From Herbaspirillum autotrophicum (lineage in GTDB: Bacteria > Pseudomonadota > Gammaproteobacteria > Burkholderiales > Burkholderiaceae_D): DNA of 64,000 nt. The DNA is taken from positions 62,001 to 126,000 of the forward strand of contig NZ_LFLS01000015.1 in assembly GCF_001189915.1 (NCBI RefSeq), read 5' to 3'. Shown here in pieces: positions 1 through 9,739 of this stretch (the first letter of the stretch is position 1; each line of letters starts with the position of its first letter). The translations under genes were made by a program, and so were the position numbers. Under the pieces are notes generated by a model. The model did not search any database, was not told the origin of the DNA, and saw nothing but the letters and a program-made list of their open reading frames with translations.

Positions 1-1
1 G

Positions 2-721
2 AATCTGATCGTGCACCAGTCCAATCCGCGTCTGCAAGACGATCTCGATACCTGTATCCGGCATCGGGTGCCGGTCATCATCACTTCCTTGCACAGTCCC
101 GATGCGGTAGTCGAGCAAGTGCATGCCTATGGCGGCATCGTGCTGCACGACGTGACCACCGTCCGGCATGCCAAAAAGGCCTTGGCGGCCGGTGTCGATG
201 GTTTGATTCTGGTGTGCGCCGGCGCCGGCGGGCACAGCGGTGCGCTGAGTCCGTTTGCGCTGGTATCCGAAGTGCGGGCGTTTTACGATGGCTTGCTGGT
301 GCTGGCCGGTGCGATTACCAGCGGTAACGGGATTCTGGCGGCACAGGTATTGGGTTGTCAGTTGGCCTACATGGGGACGCGCTTCATCGCTTCCGAGGAA
401 GCTTCAGCCGTCGCCGGTTACAAGCAGATGGTGGTCGATTCCAGTGCTGCCGATATTTTGTATACGCCGTATTTTTCCGGTGTCAGTGGCAATTATCTGA
501 AGCCGAGCATCCGCGCCAGCGGGCTTGATCCGGACAATTTGCCGGTGCATGATGCGGCCGACGTGAATTTCGCCAAGCCGAAAAAATGGAAAGAAATCTG
601 GGGATGCGGGCAGGGCGCCGGCAACATCGACGCTATTTTGCCGGCAGCAGATATCGTGGCACGTCTGAAACAGGAATATCGCACGGCGCGGCAAAACTTC
701 TTGCCGCCGGTGTCGGCTTAA
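2..721 (+). CDS. nitronate monooxygenase, C-terminal part (5' end outside window)
   Basis: This is the C-terminal 239 residues of an FMN-dependent nitronate monooxygenase (2-nitropropane dioxygenase family), which oxidises alkyl nitronates to carbonyl compounds. The frame is open to the left window edge, beginning NLIVHQSNPRL, which matches the internal family segment, so the GTG at 11 is not a real start. The family landmarks visible are the GVDGLILVCAGAGGHSG phosphate-binding segment, the AGAITSG strand and the GCQLAYMGTRF motif that closes the TIM barrel. The stop overlaps the stop of the convergent LysE gene by 3 bases. Substrate range cannot be told. Confidence 0.9.
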   Translation, partial: NLIVHQSNPRLQDDLDTCIRHRVPVIITSLHSPDAVVEQVHAYGGIVLHDVTTVRHAKKALAAGVDGLILVCAGAGGHSGALSPFALVSEVRAFYDGLLVLAGAITSGNGILAAQVLGCQLAYMGTRFIASEEASAVAGYKQMVVDSSAADILYTPYFSGVSGNYLKPSIRASGLDPDNLPVHDAADVNFAKPKKWKEIWGCGQGAGNIDAILPAADIVARLKQEYRTARQNFLPPVSA

Positions 722-1377
722 CTGGTGCTGCGACGATAGAACGCCAGCGATCCAGCCAGCATCAGCAACACCGCGCCGCAAGAGCGATCCAGCCACAGCA
801 CGGCGCGCTGTCGCAGCAAACTGACGGCACGCGCGCCGATCAGCGCATAGCCCAGCATCACGGCGAAGTCCATACTGGCGAATACGAGACCGATGGCGAC
901 GTATTGCGGCCATTGCGGCTGGCCGGCATTGATGAACTGCGGCAGCAAGGCAGAGCAAAACAAATAGCCTTTGGGATTGGTGACCGCCACCAGAAATGAT
1001 TTGGCGAAAATCCGGCGCGGCGCGGCTTCGCCTTGATCGGCGGAGGTTGGCGTCAGATCAAGTCCGCCGCGCGAACGCAACAGCTTGATGCCGAGCCAGG
1101 CAAGATAGGCAGCGCCGACCCATTTGACCACGCTGAACCAGAATTCCGATGCTGCCAGCAAGGCACCCAACCCGAGCGCTACCGAACCGACCAATACAAA
1201 ATCCGACATCACCGCGCCGAACATCCCGGGCACCGAGCGCCGCACGCCGTAGCGTGCACCATTGGCCAGCGCCAGCAATACCGTCGGACCGGGCGTCACA
1301 ATGGTGACGAAGGCAACCAGGGCAAAGACCGCCAGCGTGGTGATATTCAAGGCATGAGCGAACAGTGGTATTTCCAT
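718..1377 (-). CDS. LysE/RhtB family amino-acid exporter
   Basis: A 219-residue inner-membrane protein of the LysE/RhtB superfamily, which exports amino acids or their derivatives by proton antiport. The N-terminal helix carries the family signature TPGPTVLLALANG, and about six hydrophobic segments follow in the usual arrangement. Length fits the family (about 205-220). It converges on the nitronate monooxygenase and stands alone. A second, shorter LysE gene lies at 11078; the two are not close copies. No clear Shine-Dalgarno sequence precedes the ATG. The substrate cannot be predicted from sequence. Confidence 0.9.
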   Translation of the reverse strand: MEIPLFAHALNITTLAVFALVAFVTIVTPGPTVLLALANGARYGVRRSVPGMFGAVMSDFVLVGSVALGLGALLAASEFWFSVVKWVGAAYLAWLGIKLLRSRGGLDLTPTSADQGEAAPRRIFAKSFLVAVTNPKGYLFCSALLPQFINAGQPQWPQYVAIGLVFASMDFAVMLGYALIGARAVSLLRQRAVLWLDRSCGAVLLMLAGSLAFYRRSTS

Positions 1378-1644
1378 ATCGGCGTGGGCAGGTCAGGTGA
1401 CGGTTGTACTCGCCAGCGGTGGCGGTGAGGCTGCATCAGTTGCAGGCAATGGATGTTTATTATGCTGCACTTTGACGGCAAAAGGCGGGTATGCATCTGT
1501 CTGGTCCCTGGCATTGCCTGATGTCGGGGATAAGGCTTATCCGTTATGGTCATTGATTTTCACTGTTTGTTGTTTTTGTTGAAACTTTCTCCTTGGAAAC
1601 AAGTCAAGCGTTTTTAATCCGCTATACTTGCAAAAGTCCCGATC

Positions 1645-1890
1645 ATGCCGACGATTCTGCGTTCAGGTCCTTACCGCTTGTACTTTTACAGCCATGAGCC
1701 GAATGAGCCGCCGCACATTCACATTGATCGCGACAATGCGTCAGCCAAATTCTGGACTGAGCATGTTGCACTTGCCTGCAACGTCGGGTTTTCGGTGCAT
1801 GAGCTTGGTATGTTGTTACAGCTGGTCCGCAGGCACCGGCGATTTCTTGTGGAGGCATGGCATGACTGGTTCGGCCCTGACAAACAGTGA
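1645..1890 (+). CDS. DUF4160 domain protein
   Basis: An 81-residue protein that matches the small DUF4160 family: MPTILRSGPYRLYFYSHEPNEPPHIHIDRD, with the conserved FYSxExxEPPHIHI core, then AKFW and a C-terminal helix ending in the WHDWF region. Biochemical function is unknown. Its last 29 bases overlap the next gene (DUF2442), a combination frequent in bacteria that resembles toxin-antitoxin architecture, although a toxin role has not been shown to my knowledge. The pair is preceded by about 270 bases without other genes. Confidence 0.85.
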   Translation: MPTILRSGPYRLYFYSHEPNEPPHIHIDRDNASAKFWTEHVALACNVGFSVHELGMLLQLVRRHRRFLVEAWHDWFGPDKQ

Positions 1891-2137
1891 TACCCGGGTA
1901 AAGTCGGTGGCAATCGATGACGCCCAACTCTCGGTGGCCCTGATGGACGGCCGTGAAATAACCGTTCCTTTGAGCTGGTACCCGCGTCTGGCAAAGGCTA
2001 CGCCGGAACAGCGCCGGCACTGGACCATCGCCGGCGCAGGTTATGGCATCCACTGGCCCGACATTGATGAAGACCTGAGTTCCGAAGGTTTGCTGCGCGG
2101 CGCCCCTGCCGCCGGCTGTCAACATCCTGCGCACTGA
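1862..2137 (+). CDS. DUF2442 domain protein, overlapping partner of DUF4160
   Basis: A 91-residue DUF2442 protein. The start at 1862 is chosen because a GGAGG ribosome-binding site lies at 1851-1855, six bases upstream, inside the DUF4160 coding region; a longer frame upstream is only a shadow of that gene. Visible family features are VALMDGREITVPLSWYPRL, the HWPDIDEDLSSEGLLRG segment and a short C-terminal tail. The 29-base overlap implies translational coupling with DUF4160. DUF2442 proteins are small, single-domain and often found beside DUF4160; the function is unknown. Confidence 0.85.
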   Translation: MTGSALTNSDTRVKSVAIDDAQLSVALMDGREITVPLSWYPRLAKATPEQRRHWTIAGAGYGIHWPDIDEDLSSEGLLRGAPAAGCQHPAH

Positions 2138-2243
2138 AGTTTTCGACCCGATCGGGCATTACTTGTCCGCCTCGCTGATTGAACCGCGACTTGCCGTGCG
2201 GTTTTTATGGCGAGAATTTCATGATCCTCATACACTCGCGGTC

Positions 2244-2384
2244 ATGATCGAAAAAATTCTCTTTTGCCTGAAGCTCTTGCTTGTATTGCTCGTCATCATC
2301 CTGTTCGGGCAAGCCATCCAGTACCTCATTTTCAACGGCGGCTTCTCGGGCTCATTTCTGGATATCATTTTCTTCCGCCAGTAG
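2244..2384 (+). CDS. possible small membrane protein, unrecognised
   Basis: A 46-residue frame, MIEKILFCLKLLLVLLVII followed by a short polar tail, with one strong transmembrane segment (residues 4-23) and a hydrophobic C-terminus. The frame extends upstream to 2163, but the basic hydrophobic N-terminus starting at 2244 looks more like a genuine small inner-membrane protein. No ribosome-binding site is visible and I recognise no family, so it may not be a gene. Confidence 0.35.
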   Translation: MIEKILFCLKLLLVLLVIILFGQAIQYLIFNGGFSGSFLDIIFFRQ

Positions 2385-2454
2385 CGCGCCCCGGTGGCAG
2401 GAATCTGGCGGCTGATTTTTCACCCTGCAGATTTTCCAGTTCATACACGAACGC

Positions 2455-2940
2455 TCAGCGTTTCAATCCTATCCACGCGTCCAGTTTTTTTGCATACGCC
2501 ATCGTATGCGCCGGACTGCTCGATGGCAGCAGCACGATCCGGTATTGTTCCGCGCGTTCCTTCAATGCCTTCAATCCGATGCGCGCCGCAGTGCCGCCGT
2601 TGAACGCAATCGTCGTCAGTGTCGGCAGCGTGTCGATCAAGCCTGTGAGGTCGTTGCTGGCGTGATTGAGAATCTTGCTGTCGAGACTGCCTTCGCGCTG
2701 CGCTTCAGCCACCACATCCCACAATCCGATTCCGTGTACAAGCACGGCTTGCAGTCGCGCTTCGTACTCCAGCGCGCGCAAATCTTCGCTGACCACTTCA
2801 GATAATAATTTCCAGAAAGCGTTTTGCGGATTGGCGTAATACTGACTTTGCGCCAGCGAACGTTCGCCCGGCAGGCTGCCGAGAATCAGGGTGTGGATGT
2901 TGGCGTCGACGACTGGTGGAAAACTGGATTTGCGTTGCAT
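2455..2940 (-). CDS. DNA-deoxyinosine (hypoxanthine) glycosylase, UDG superfamily
   Basis: A 161-residue member of the uracil-DNA glycosylase superfamily of the hypoxanthine-DNA glycosylase type, which excises deaminated adenine from DNA. Motif 1 is GSLPG (residues 21-25) followed by the YYANPQNAFW block (35-43 region); the C-terminal motif is LPSSSPAHT (138-146). The open frame runs 40 codons further upstream, but family members begin a few residues before the FPPVVD segment, so the ATG at 2940 is preferred. Length fits the family (about 160-170). It is a single gene between a small hypothetical frame and a divergent SDR. Confidence 0.88.
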   Translation of the reverse strand: MQRKSSFPPVVDANIHTLILGSLPGERSLAQSQYYANPQNAFWKLLSEVVSEDLRALEYEARLQAVLVHGIGLWDVVAEAQREGSLDSKILNHASNDLTGLIDTLPTLTTIAFNGGTAARIGLKALKERAEQYRIVLLPSSSPAHTMAYAKKLDAWIGLKR

Positions 2941-3074
2941 GCGATAGCGGTGTTGTTGAGTCTGTGAAATGCCGGTGCCGGGCCGGCTGCACGTCCCGGC
3001 GATTAAGGCTACACTATTCGGCGCCGGCCGTCGGGCCCGTGTTTGCAGAGACCAAACCATAAGGATAAAACAGC

Positions 3075-3824
3075 ATGACTGAAAAAATCATTGTCGTCAC
3101 CGGCGGCAGTCGCGGTATCGGCGCGGCTACCGCGCAACTGGCGGCTGCGCGCGGCTACGCCGTCTGTATCAATTACGTTTCCAATCGCGGTGCCGCCGAC
3201 GCGGTGGCGGACGGCATCGTCAAGGCCGGTGGCCGGGCGATTGCCGTGGCTGCGGACATGGCATCGGAAACCGATATCGTGCGCTTGTTTGCGACCGTCG
3301 ACAAGGAACTCGGTCCGCTGACTGCATTGGTCAATAACGCCGGTATTCTGGAGCATCAGATTCGGGTGGATGAGATGACGGCCGAGCGCATCAACCGGGT
3401 GTTGATTACCAATGTGACCGGCAGCTTGTTGTGCGCGCGGGAAGCGGTACGCCGCATGTCGACGCGGCATGGCGGCAAGGGCGGATCGATTGTCAATCTG
3501 TCGTCGATGGCGGCCAAGCTCGGTGGTCCGAGTGAGTATGTCGATTATGCGGCGTCCAAGGGTGCCATCGATGCCTTCACGATCGGCCTGGCCAAGGAAG
3601 TGGCCGAGGAGGGCATTCGCGTCAATGCCGTGCGGCCGGGTCTGATCTACACCGACATTCACGCCAGCGGCGGCGAAGCCGGCCGGGTCGACCGTCTCAA
3701 GAACGCGGTGCCGATGAAGCGCGGCGGTACGGCGGAAGAAGTCGGCAATGCCATCATGTGGTTGTTGTCGGATGAAGCGTCTTACGCTACCGGTACTTTT
3801 ATCGACGTCTCCGGCGGCCGCTGA
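3075..3824 (+). CDS. SDR family NAD(P)-dependent oxidoreductase
   Basis: A 249-residue classical short-chain dehydrogenase/reductase. The Rossmann glycine motif TGGSRGIG is at 9-16, NNAG at 87-90, a catalytic serine at 143/144 and the YxxxK pair at Tyr158 and Lys162. The overall sequence resembles FabG-like sugar/3-oxoacyl reductases, with a C-terminus ending in FIDVSGGR as in that group. An AAGGAT ribosome-binding site precedes the ATG. It is monocistronic, so the substrate cannot be deduced. Confidence 0.92.
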   Translation: MTEKIIVVTGGSRGIGAATAQLAAARGYAVCINYVSNRGAADAVADGIVKAGGRAIAVAADMASETDIVRLFATVDKELGPLTALVNNAGILEHQIRVDEMTAERINRVLITNVTGSLLCAREAVRRMSTRHGGKGGSIVNLSSMAAKLGGPSEYVDYAASKGAIDAFTIGLAKEVAEEGIRVNAVRPGLIYTDIHASGGEAGRVDRLKNAVPMKRGGTAEEVGNAIMWLLSDEASYATGTFIDVSGGR

Positions 3825-3976
3825 TCCCTGCTGAACCGCCCCGGCGGGCCGGCGACGGACATTCGGAGCGTATTCAGGGGCGGTTGCCGCGTCTGTATTA
3901 AAATACGCTCTGTTTGCAATGCTTGTGCAACAAGCTCATGCCCGGCAGCGGGCATTCCTATCGTCGGAGTTCAAGT

Positions 3977-4429
3977 ATGAAAAAATTGATTTTAGTAGTG
4001 GCTTCCATCAGCGTTCTGGCCGGTTGTGCCGTGACACCGAATTCGGCCAGCGTGTACAACACCCGTCAGGCACAGGGCGAACAGACCGTGCGCATGGGCG
4101 TGGTCGAGTCGGTCCGTAACGTGACCATCGATAAAGGCGCCAGCGGCGTCGGCACTATCGCCGGCGGTGCACTGGGCGGGATTGCAGCCGGTTCGGCTAT
4201 CGGTGGCGGTAACGGCGCTCTGGCAGCCGGTATTGTCGGCGCCCTGATCGGCGGCGTGGCCGGTAATCAGATCGAATCCAACGTCAGCAATCGTCCTGGC
4301 CTGGAAATCACGGTACGTCTGGATAACGGCGAACTGCGCGCGATTACGCAAGATGCCGATGAAGCATTCCGCGTCGGCGAACGTGTGCGTCTGTTGTCTT
4401 CGGGTCGTACTACCCGCGTAACTCACTAA
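3977..4429 (+). CDS. glycine-zipper 2TM outer-membrane lipoprotein (SlyB/PcpY-like)
   Basis: A 150-residue lipoprotein. The signal peptide ends in the lipobox VLAGC with Cys17 as lipidation site. Residues 51-90 form a glycine-zipper 2TM domain (repeated GGALGGIAAGSAIGGG spacing) and the C-terminal 45 residues form a small beta domain (LEITVRLDNGELRAITQ). SlyB-type proteins associate with the outer membrane and help its integrity. The ATG at 3977 is chosen over an upstream one because the signal peptide begins there and a GGAG lies eight bases upstream. Its 3' end overlaps the convergent GNAT gene by 20 bases. Confidence 0.9.
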   Translation: MKKLILVVASISVLAGCAVTPNSASVYNTRQAQGEQTVRMGVVESVRNVTIDKGASGVGTIAGGALGGIAAGSAIGGGNGALAAGIVGALIGGVAGNQIESNVSNRPGLEITVRLDNGELRAITQDADEAFRVGERVRLLSSGRTTRVTH

Positions 4430-5015
4430 TATCACTGATATCAGTGAGCCGGTTCGCATCGGCACGGGCCAGCCATTCGGCCCGGCGGATGCGATACAGT
4501 ACATGTCGTTGCAGCGGATGCCCGGGCGCCAGTCTGGGGTGATCAAAGTCTTCGCTGCGGTCGCAATGCATGCCGATTCGTTGCATCACGGCTTGTGAAC
4601 GGTGATTGTCAGGCACCGTGAACGACACCACTTCCTCCAGTTGTTCCATATTGAAAGCGTAACCCAGTGCCGCTTGCGCTGCTTCGCTGGCATAGCCGTG
4701 GCCCCATGCTGCACGCACCAGCCGCCAGCCGATTTCCGTTGCCGGCGTGAATGGCGCGGCAAACGACACGCGCAGCAAACCGACAAATCCGGCAAACTCC
4801 ATCACGCCAGGGATCTCCAGAACCCACAGACCGCAGCCTTCGCGCGCGAAATGATCCTGTATGCGTTCGGCCAGCTCAGCACTTTGCGTGGCAGTGAGGG
4901 TGGCGGGAAAGTGCTGCATGACTTCGGCATCGGCATTCATCGCCGCCAGTGCCGCCATATCGCTGGCGCGCCATGCCCGCAGCCGGGTACGCGGCGTCCG
5001 CAGTTCACCGTTCAA
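4410..5015 (-). CDS. GNAT family N-acetyltransferase (RimJ/RimL type)
   Basis: A 201-residue acetyltransferase of the RimJ/RimL type. It begins NGELRTPRTRLRAW, shows the acetyl-CoA loop region RAAWGHGYASEA (motif A) and the VPDNHRSQAVMQRIGM motif B typical of this group. The only sensible start is TTG at 5015, because residues upstream in frame belong to the neighbour's coding region; that TTG overlaps the stop of the FUSC gene as TTGA, so translation is likely coupled. The target (protein N-terminus or small molecule) is unknown. The last 20 bases overlap the convergent lipoprotein gene. Confidence 0.85.
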   Translation of the reverse strand: MNGELRTPRTRLRAWRASDMAALAAMNADAEVMQHFPATLTATQSAELAERIQDHFAREGCGLWVLEIPGVMEFAGFVGLLRVSFAAPFTPATEIGWRLVRAAWGHGYASEAAQAALGYAFNMEQLEEVVSFTVPDNHRSQAVMQRIGMHCDRSEDFDHPRLAPGHPLQRHVLYRIRRAEWLARADANRLTDISDISELRG

Positions 5016-5578
5016 GGCGGACTCTCTTCGTGCTGAAACCATTTCAGCGCCTTGATGTAGACCACGGTTTGCAGCAAAGCTACCGTGCTGCCGGCAATTA
5101 CTTCGCCGACCCGTACCAGTGCCAGGTGCAATTCCTGATGCAGACCGCCGCCGGCAAAGGCTGCGGACATCAGGATCACGACCGTGGCCGGGCCAAGACG
5201 CCAGTTGCTGGGATAGTTTTGCCACAGCATGGCAACCAGTACCGCTACCGTCAACGCGATCAGCATGGCGTGAAAGGTGGCGCCAAACAATACCAGTGAC
5301 ATACAGGCAATGATGCAGCCGGAAATGGTATTGATCAGGCGTGCTCTGAAGTTGGCCTTGGCCACCGTCATGTCGGGTTCGGTCACGATGATCAGTGAAA
5401 TCATGGCCCAGTAGGGTTCCGGCATTCCCAGTGCGCGCAAGCCGAACCACAGGATCAGCGATCCGGACAGGATCTTGATCAGATAGACCAGTGCATTCTT
5501 GCGCGGATTGATGAAGTTGAGTTCCATGGCTTTCAGCATGAACATTGGCGTGCCGGAGGCAGCGCCAATGCCATTCAT
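5012..5578 (-). CDS. FUSC-like inner-membrane protein (half-length)
   Basis: A 188-residue membrane protein of the fusaric-acid-resistance-like (FUSC) type. Residues 25-45 hold a hydrophobic helix, followed by PYWAMISLIIVTEPDMTVAKANFRARLINT, the conserved FUSC motif, then three to four further hydrophobic segments. Full aromatic-acid exporters of the family carry two such repeats plus a soluble domain (about 650 residues), so this is a single-repeat form. The start ATG could also be at 5542 (MFMLKAMELNFINPRKN), the likelier N-terminus by family comparison. It is followed by the coupled GNAT gene. Confidence 0.8.
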   Translation of the reverse strand: MNGIGAASGTPMFMLKAMELNFINPRKNALVYLIKILSGSLILWFGLRALGMPEPYWAMISLIIVTEPDMTVAKANFRARLINTISGCIIACMSLVLFGATFHAMLIALTVAVLVAMLWQNYPSNWRLGPATVVILMSAAFAGGGLHQELHLALVRVGEVIAGSTVALLQTVVYIKALKWFQHEESPP

Positions 5579-5586
5579 TTTTTAAC

Positions 5587-5973
5587 TTACTTGGGCAACG
5601 CGTCCCGGGCTTGCTGCAGTTCCGCTTCGGCTTCGTCCAGTTTCTTTTGCTGACGCGTGATTTTCTTGCGCCGGCCATCGGCCTCGGCCTCTTTCAGGTC
5701 GGCTTTGCGCCGTTCGACCCTGGCTTCCAGTTTTTTGATTTCTGCTTCGCGTTCGCGCTGCAAGCCGGCGTCGGTGCAATGCTGTTCGATCTGGCGCAGG
5801 GCAATCTTGAGTTTGGCCTCTTGCGCGCTGTTGTTATGCGCACGCGCCTGTTCCAGGCGTTGCTGCACTTCTTCGCGTTTGGCCTCGCAACTGCCCGGCG
5901 GTGCTGCGGCCAGCGAGCACAAGGGCAGGGCGCACAGCAGGGCGGATACGGTCAGTCTGATCGGGGTCTTCAT
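5587..5973 (-). CDS. DUF1090 periplasmic coiled-coil protein (YqjC-like)
   Basis: A 128-residue exported protein. A signal peptide (residues 1-23, ending SLAAA) is followed by a mature region that is almost wholly charged helix, AKREEVQQRLEQARAHNNSAQEAKLK, with two cysteines (SCEAK and QHCTD) that can form a disulfide, as in DUF1090/YqjC proteins. The remainder is a Lys/Glu-rich coiled coil (residues 75-125). GGAG precedes the start. It lies just 8 bases upstream of the FUSC gene and may share its transcript. Function is not established. Confidence 0.85.
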   Translation of the reverse strand: MKTPIRLTVSALLCALPLCSLAAAPPGSCEAKREEVQQRLEQARAHNNSAQEAKLKIALRQIEQHCTDAGLQREREAEIKKLEARVERRKADLKEAEADGRRKKITRQQKKLDEAEAELQQARDALPK

Positions 5974-6044
5974 GGGCTGCTCCGGAAAAAGGTGACGCCT
6001 CTACTGTACAGGCAGATGCGGTGATCGGGCAATGCCGGAAACGA

Positions 6045-6070
6045 CTGCGGCGGCCCGCAGGCCGCCGCAG
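6045..6070 (-). terminator. strong hairpin downstream of htpG, likely terminator
   Basis: A perfect 11-bp stem, CTGCGGCGGCC / GGCCGCCGCAG, with a CGCA loop, 22 bases past the htpG stop on the minus strand. The following minus-strand bases contain only a short T run (TCGTTT), so it may be a weak intrinsic terminator or a 3'-stabilising hairpin. Confidence 0.6.
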
Positions 6071-6091
6071 CGCATGACGCGGATGGTGCTG

Positions 6092-8005
<1,914 letters not shown>

Positions 8006-8101
8006 GTTTGCCTCTTCGATCTAAAAAAATGAATTCATGTCTGCTCGTGCCGGATCTGACCGAACCGGTTTCGACCCGCTGCCGAGCGCGTATTGTAGGG
8101 A

Positions 8102-8129
8102 AAATGCGGCTGCTTATGAAGATTTCAAC
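8102..8129 (-). promoter_or_regulatory. sigma-32 (heat-shock) promoter of htpG
   Basis: Read on the minus strand: GTTGAAA at 8129-8123, a 13-base spacer, then CCGCATTT at 8109-8102. This fits the RpoH consensus (CTTGAAA, 11-15 bases, CCCCATnT) at 6 of 7 and 7 of 8 positions counting N as a match. It lies about 95 bases upstream of the htpG start, as expected for a heat-shock gene. Confidence 0.75.
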
Positions 8130-8171
8130 CGGCCGGCTCCAAAAAATTGCTGGCTGGCCAGTACCGTCCGG

Positions 8172-9638
8172 TTAGCGCAATTCCTGTTCCAGAAAACGCC
8201 AGATGCCGGGATCGGCCATGCTGGCGACGTTCAGGCGCATTTTGGTGGACGGTAACTGGTTGGGCGAAAACAGGCTGCCGGGGGCCAGCAGAAATCCTTG
8301 CTCCATGGCTTTTTCCGTCATGACGTTGGTGTCGCGACCGGCATCGGCCCAGACAAACATGCCGCTGGCGGTAGCGGTGCCGGTATGCAGCCCGATCCGC
8401 TCCAGTTGCCGGATGGTCTTGTCGCGCACGCTGGTAAGGCGGTTGCGCAAGCGCTCGGCGTGCTTGCGATAATGCCCTTCTGACAATATTTTGTAAACCA
8501 CGCGCTCGCCGATTTCGCTGGTGGTGAGGGTCGACAGCATCTTGCGGTCGGCCAGATGGCGCACCAGTTCCGGGTCGGCAGCAATGAAGCCGACCCGCAG
8601 ATTGGCCGACAGCGTCTTGGAAAAACCGCTCAGATAAATCACCCGGTGCAACTGGTCCAGCGCCGCAATGCGGGTCGCACCTTGCCCCCCGGAGCCGGGA
8701 TGACCGGGATGCATATCGCAATAGATATCGTCTTCGACAATCATGAAGTCGTGTTCTTCCGCCATGCGCAAGATCTGGAACGCCTTGGCCGCCGACAGCG
8801 AAGTCGAGGTCGGATTGTGCAGCACCGAGTTGATGACATACAGGCGCGGCTTGTGCAGTGCCGCCAGTTCGGCCAGTTTGGCGATATCCGGGCCATCGGC
8901 CAGACGCGGGATGCCGACCACCTTGGCGCCGAGCGCGGCGAACGAGCCGAACATCAGAAACCAGGCCGGATCATCAACGAAAATCACATCGCCCGGCCGC
9001 AGGAAATGGCGTGCCACGATATCCAGTGCCTGGGTGACGCCGGAGGTCATCAGGATTTGTTCCGGCGACGCTGAAATTTCCAGTTCGGCCAGCTTCAGTT
9101 GCAACTGGTGACGTAATGGCAGAAAGCCTTGCGGGGTGCCATAGGTGACCAGCGCCTGATTCTGGCGACCGATGGCGCGCAAGCCTTGAGCGATCAGGTC
9201 GCCATCGAGCCAGTCCGCCGGCAGCAGGCCGCCGCCCGGCATTTTTTGCGAGGGCATCTGGCGGAACATGTTGCGGATCAGCCAGACCACATCCAGTTGC
9301 TGCGCCGCATGCTCATCTGTACGCGTCGCGCCGGCTCCGGCGGCCACTGCAACCGGCGATTGTTCCCGCACATAAAAGCCGGAGCCGCGTCGCGATTCCA
9401 GAAAACCCTTGGCTACCAGCCGGTCATACGCTTCCACCACGGTAAAGCGGGAAACCCCATGCTGGTCGGCGAATTGTCGAATTGACTGCATGCGTGTACC
9501 GGTACGCAATAACTTGTCGTCAATGCGAGACTGAATCGTGCGCACGATCTGATCCACTAGCGAATCGCCGCTTTCGCGTGACAACAGGGGCGGCTGCAGG
9601 ACGGTATCCGGTATGGCGGCGCTGGCTGTATTGGTCAT
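8172..9638 (-). CDS. MocR-type regulator (GntR wHTH fused to aminotransferase fold)
   Basis: A 488-residue MocR-family transcription factor. Residues 22-95 form a GntR winged helix-turn-helix (MQSIRQFADQHGVSRFTVVEAYDRL, then the GSGFYV wing); residues 130-485 form a fold-type I PLP aminotransferase domain with the PLP-lysine motif SGFSKTLSANLRVGF. Such proteins usually sense an amine or amino acid through external aldimine formation and control the divergent gene. Here the divergent gene, 100 bases away, is a PLP threonine-dehydratase-like enzyme, followed by amino-acid exporters. The effector is unknown. Confidence 0.92.
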   Translation of the reverse strand: MTNTASAAIPDTVLQPPLLSRESGDSLVDQIVRTIQSRIDDKLLRTGTRMQSIRQFADQHGVSRFTVVEAYDRLVAKGFLESRRGSGFYVREQSPVAVAAGAGATRTDEHAAQQLDVVWLIRNMFRQMPSQKMPGGGLLPADWLDGDLIAQGLRAIGRQNQALVTYGTPQGFLPLRHQLQLKLAELEISASPEQILMTSGVTQALDIVARHFLRPGDVIFVDDPAWFLMFGSFAALGAKVVGIPRLADGPDIAKLAELAALHKPRLYVINSVLHNPTSTSLSAAKAFQILRMAEEHDFMIVEDDIYCDMHPGHPGSGGQGATRIAALDQLHRVIYLSGFSKTLSANLRVGFIAADPELVRHLADRKMLSTLTTSEIGERVVYKILSEGHYRKHAERLRNRLTSVRDKTIRQLERIGLHTGTATASGMFVWADAGRDTNVMTEKAMEQGFLLAPGSLFSPNQLPSTKMRLNVASMADPGIWRFLEQELR

Positions 9639-9673
9639 ATTACCGTGACAAAGAGAGTAACTATTTGATGAAG

Positions 9674-9690
9674 TGTACTGGTACTGTACA
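9674..9690. promoter_or_regulatory. inverted repeat in the mocR / dehydratase divergent promoter
   Basis: TGTAC at 9674-9678 and GTACA at 9686-9690 form a dyad with a 7-base spacer; the same stretch also reads as tandem GTACTG repeats (9675 and 9681). It sits midway between the divergent starts, where MocR proteins normally bind direct or inverted repeats. Assignment as an operator is inference. Confidence 0.45.
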
Positions 9691-9739
9691 GGCTATGTCG
9701 ATTAGGATAAGACATCTTTTAAAACATTGCGAGACCGAG

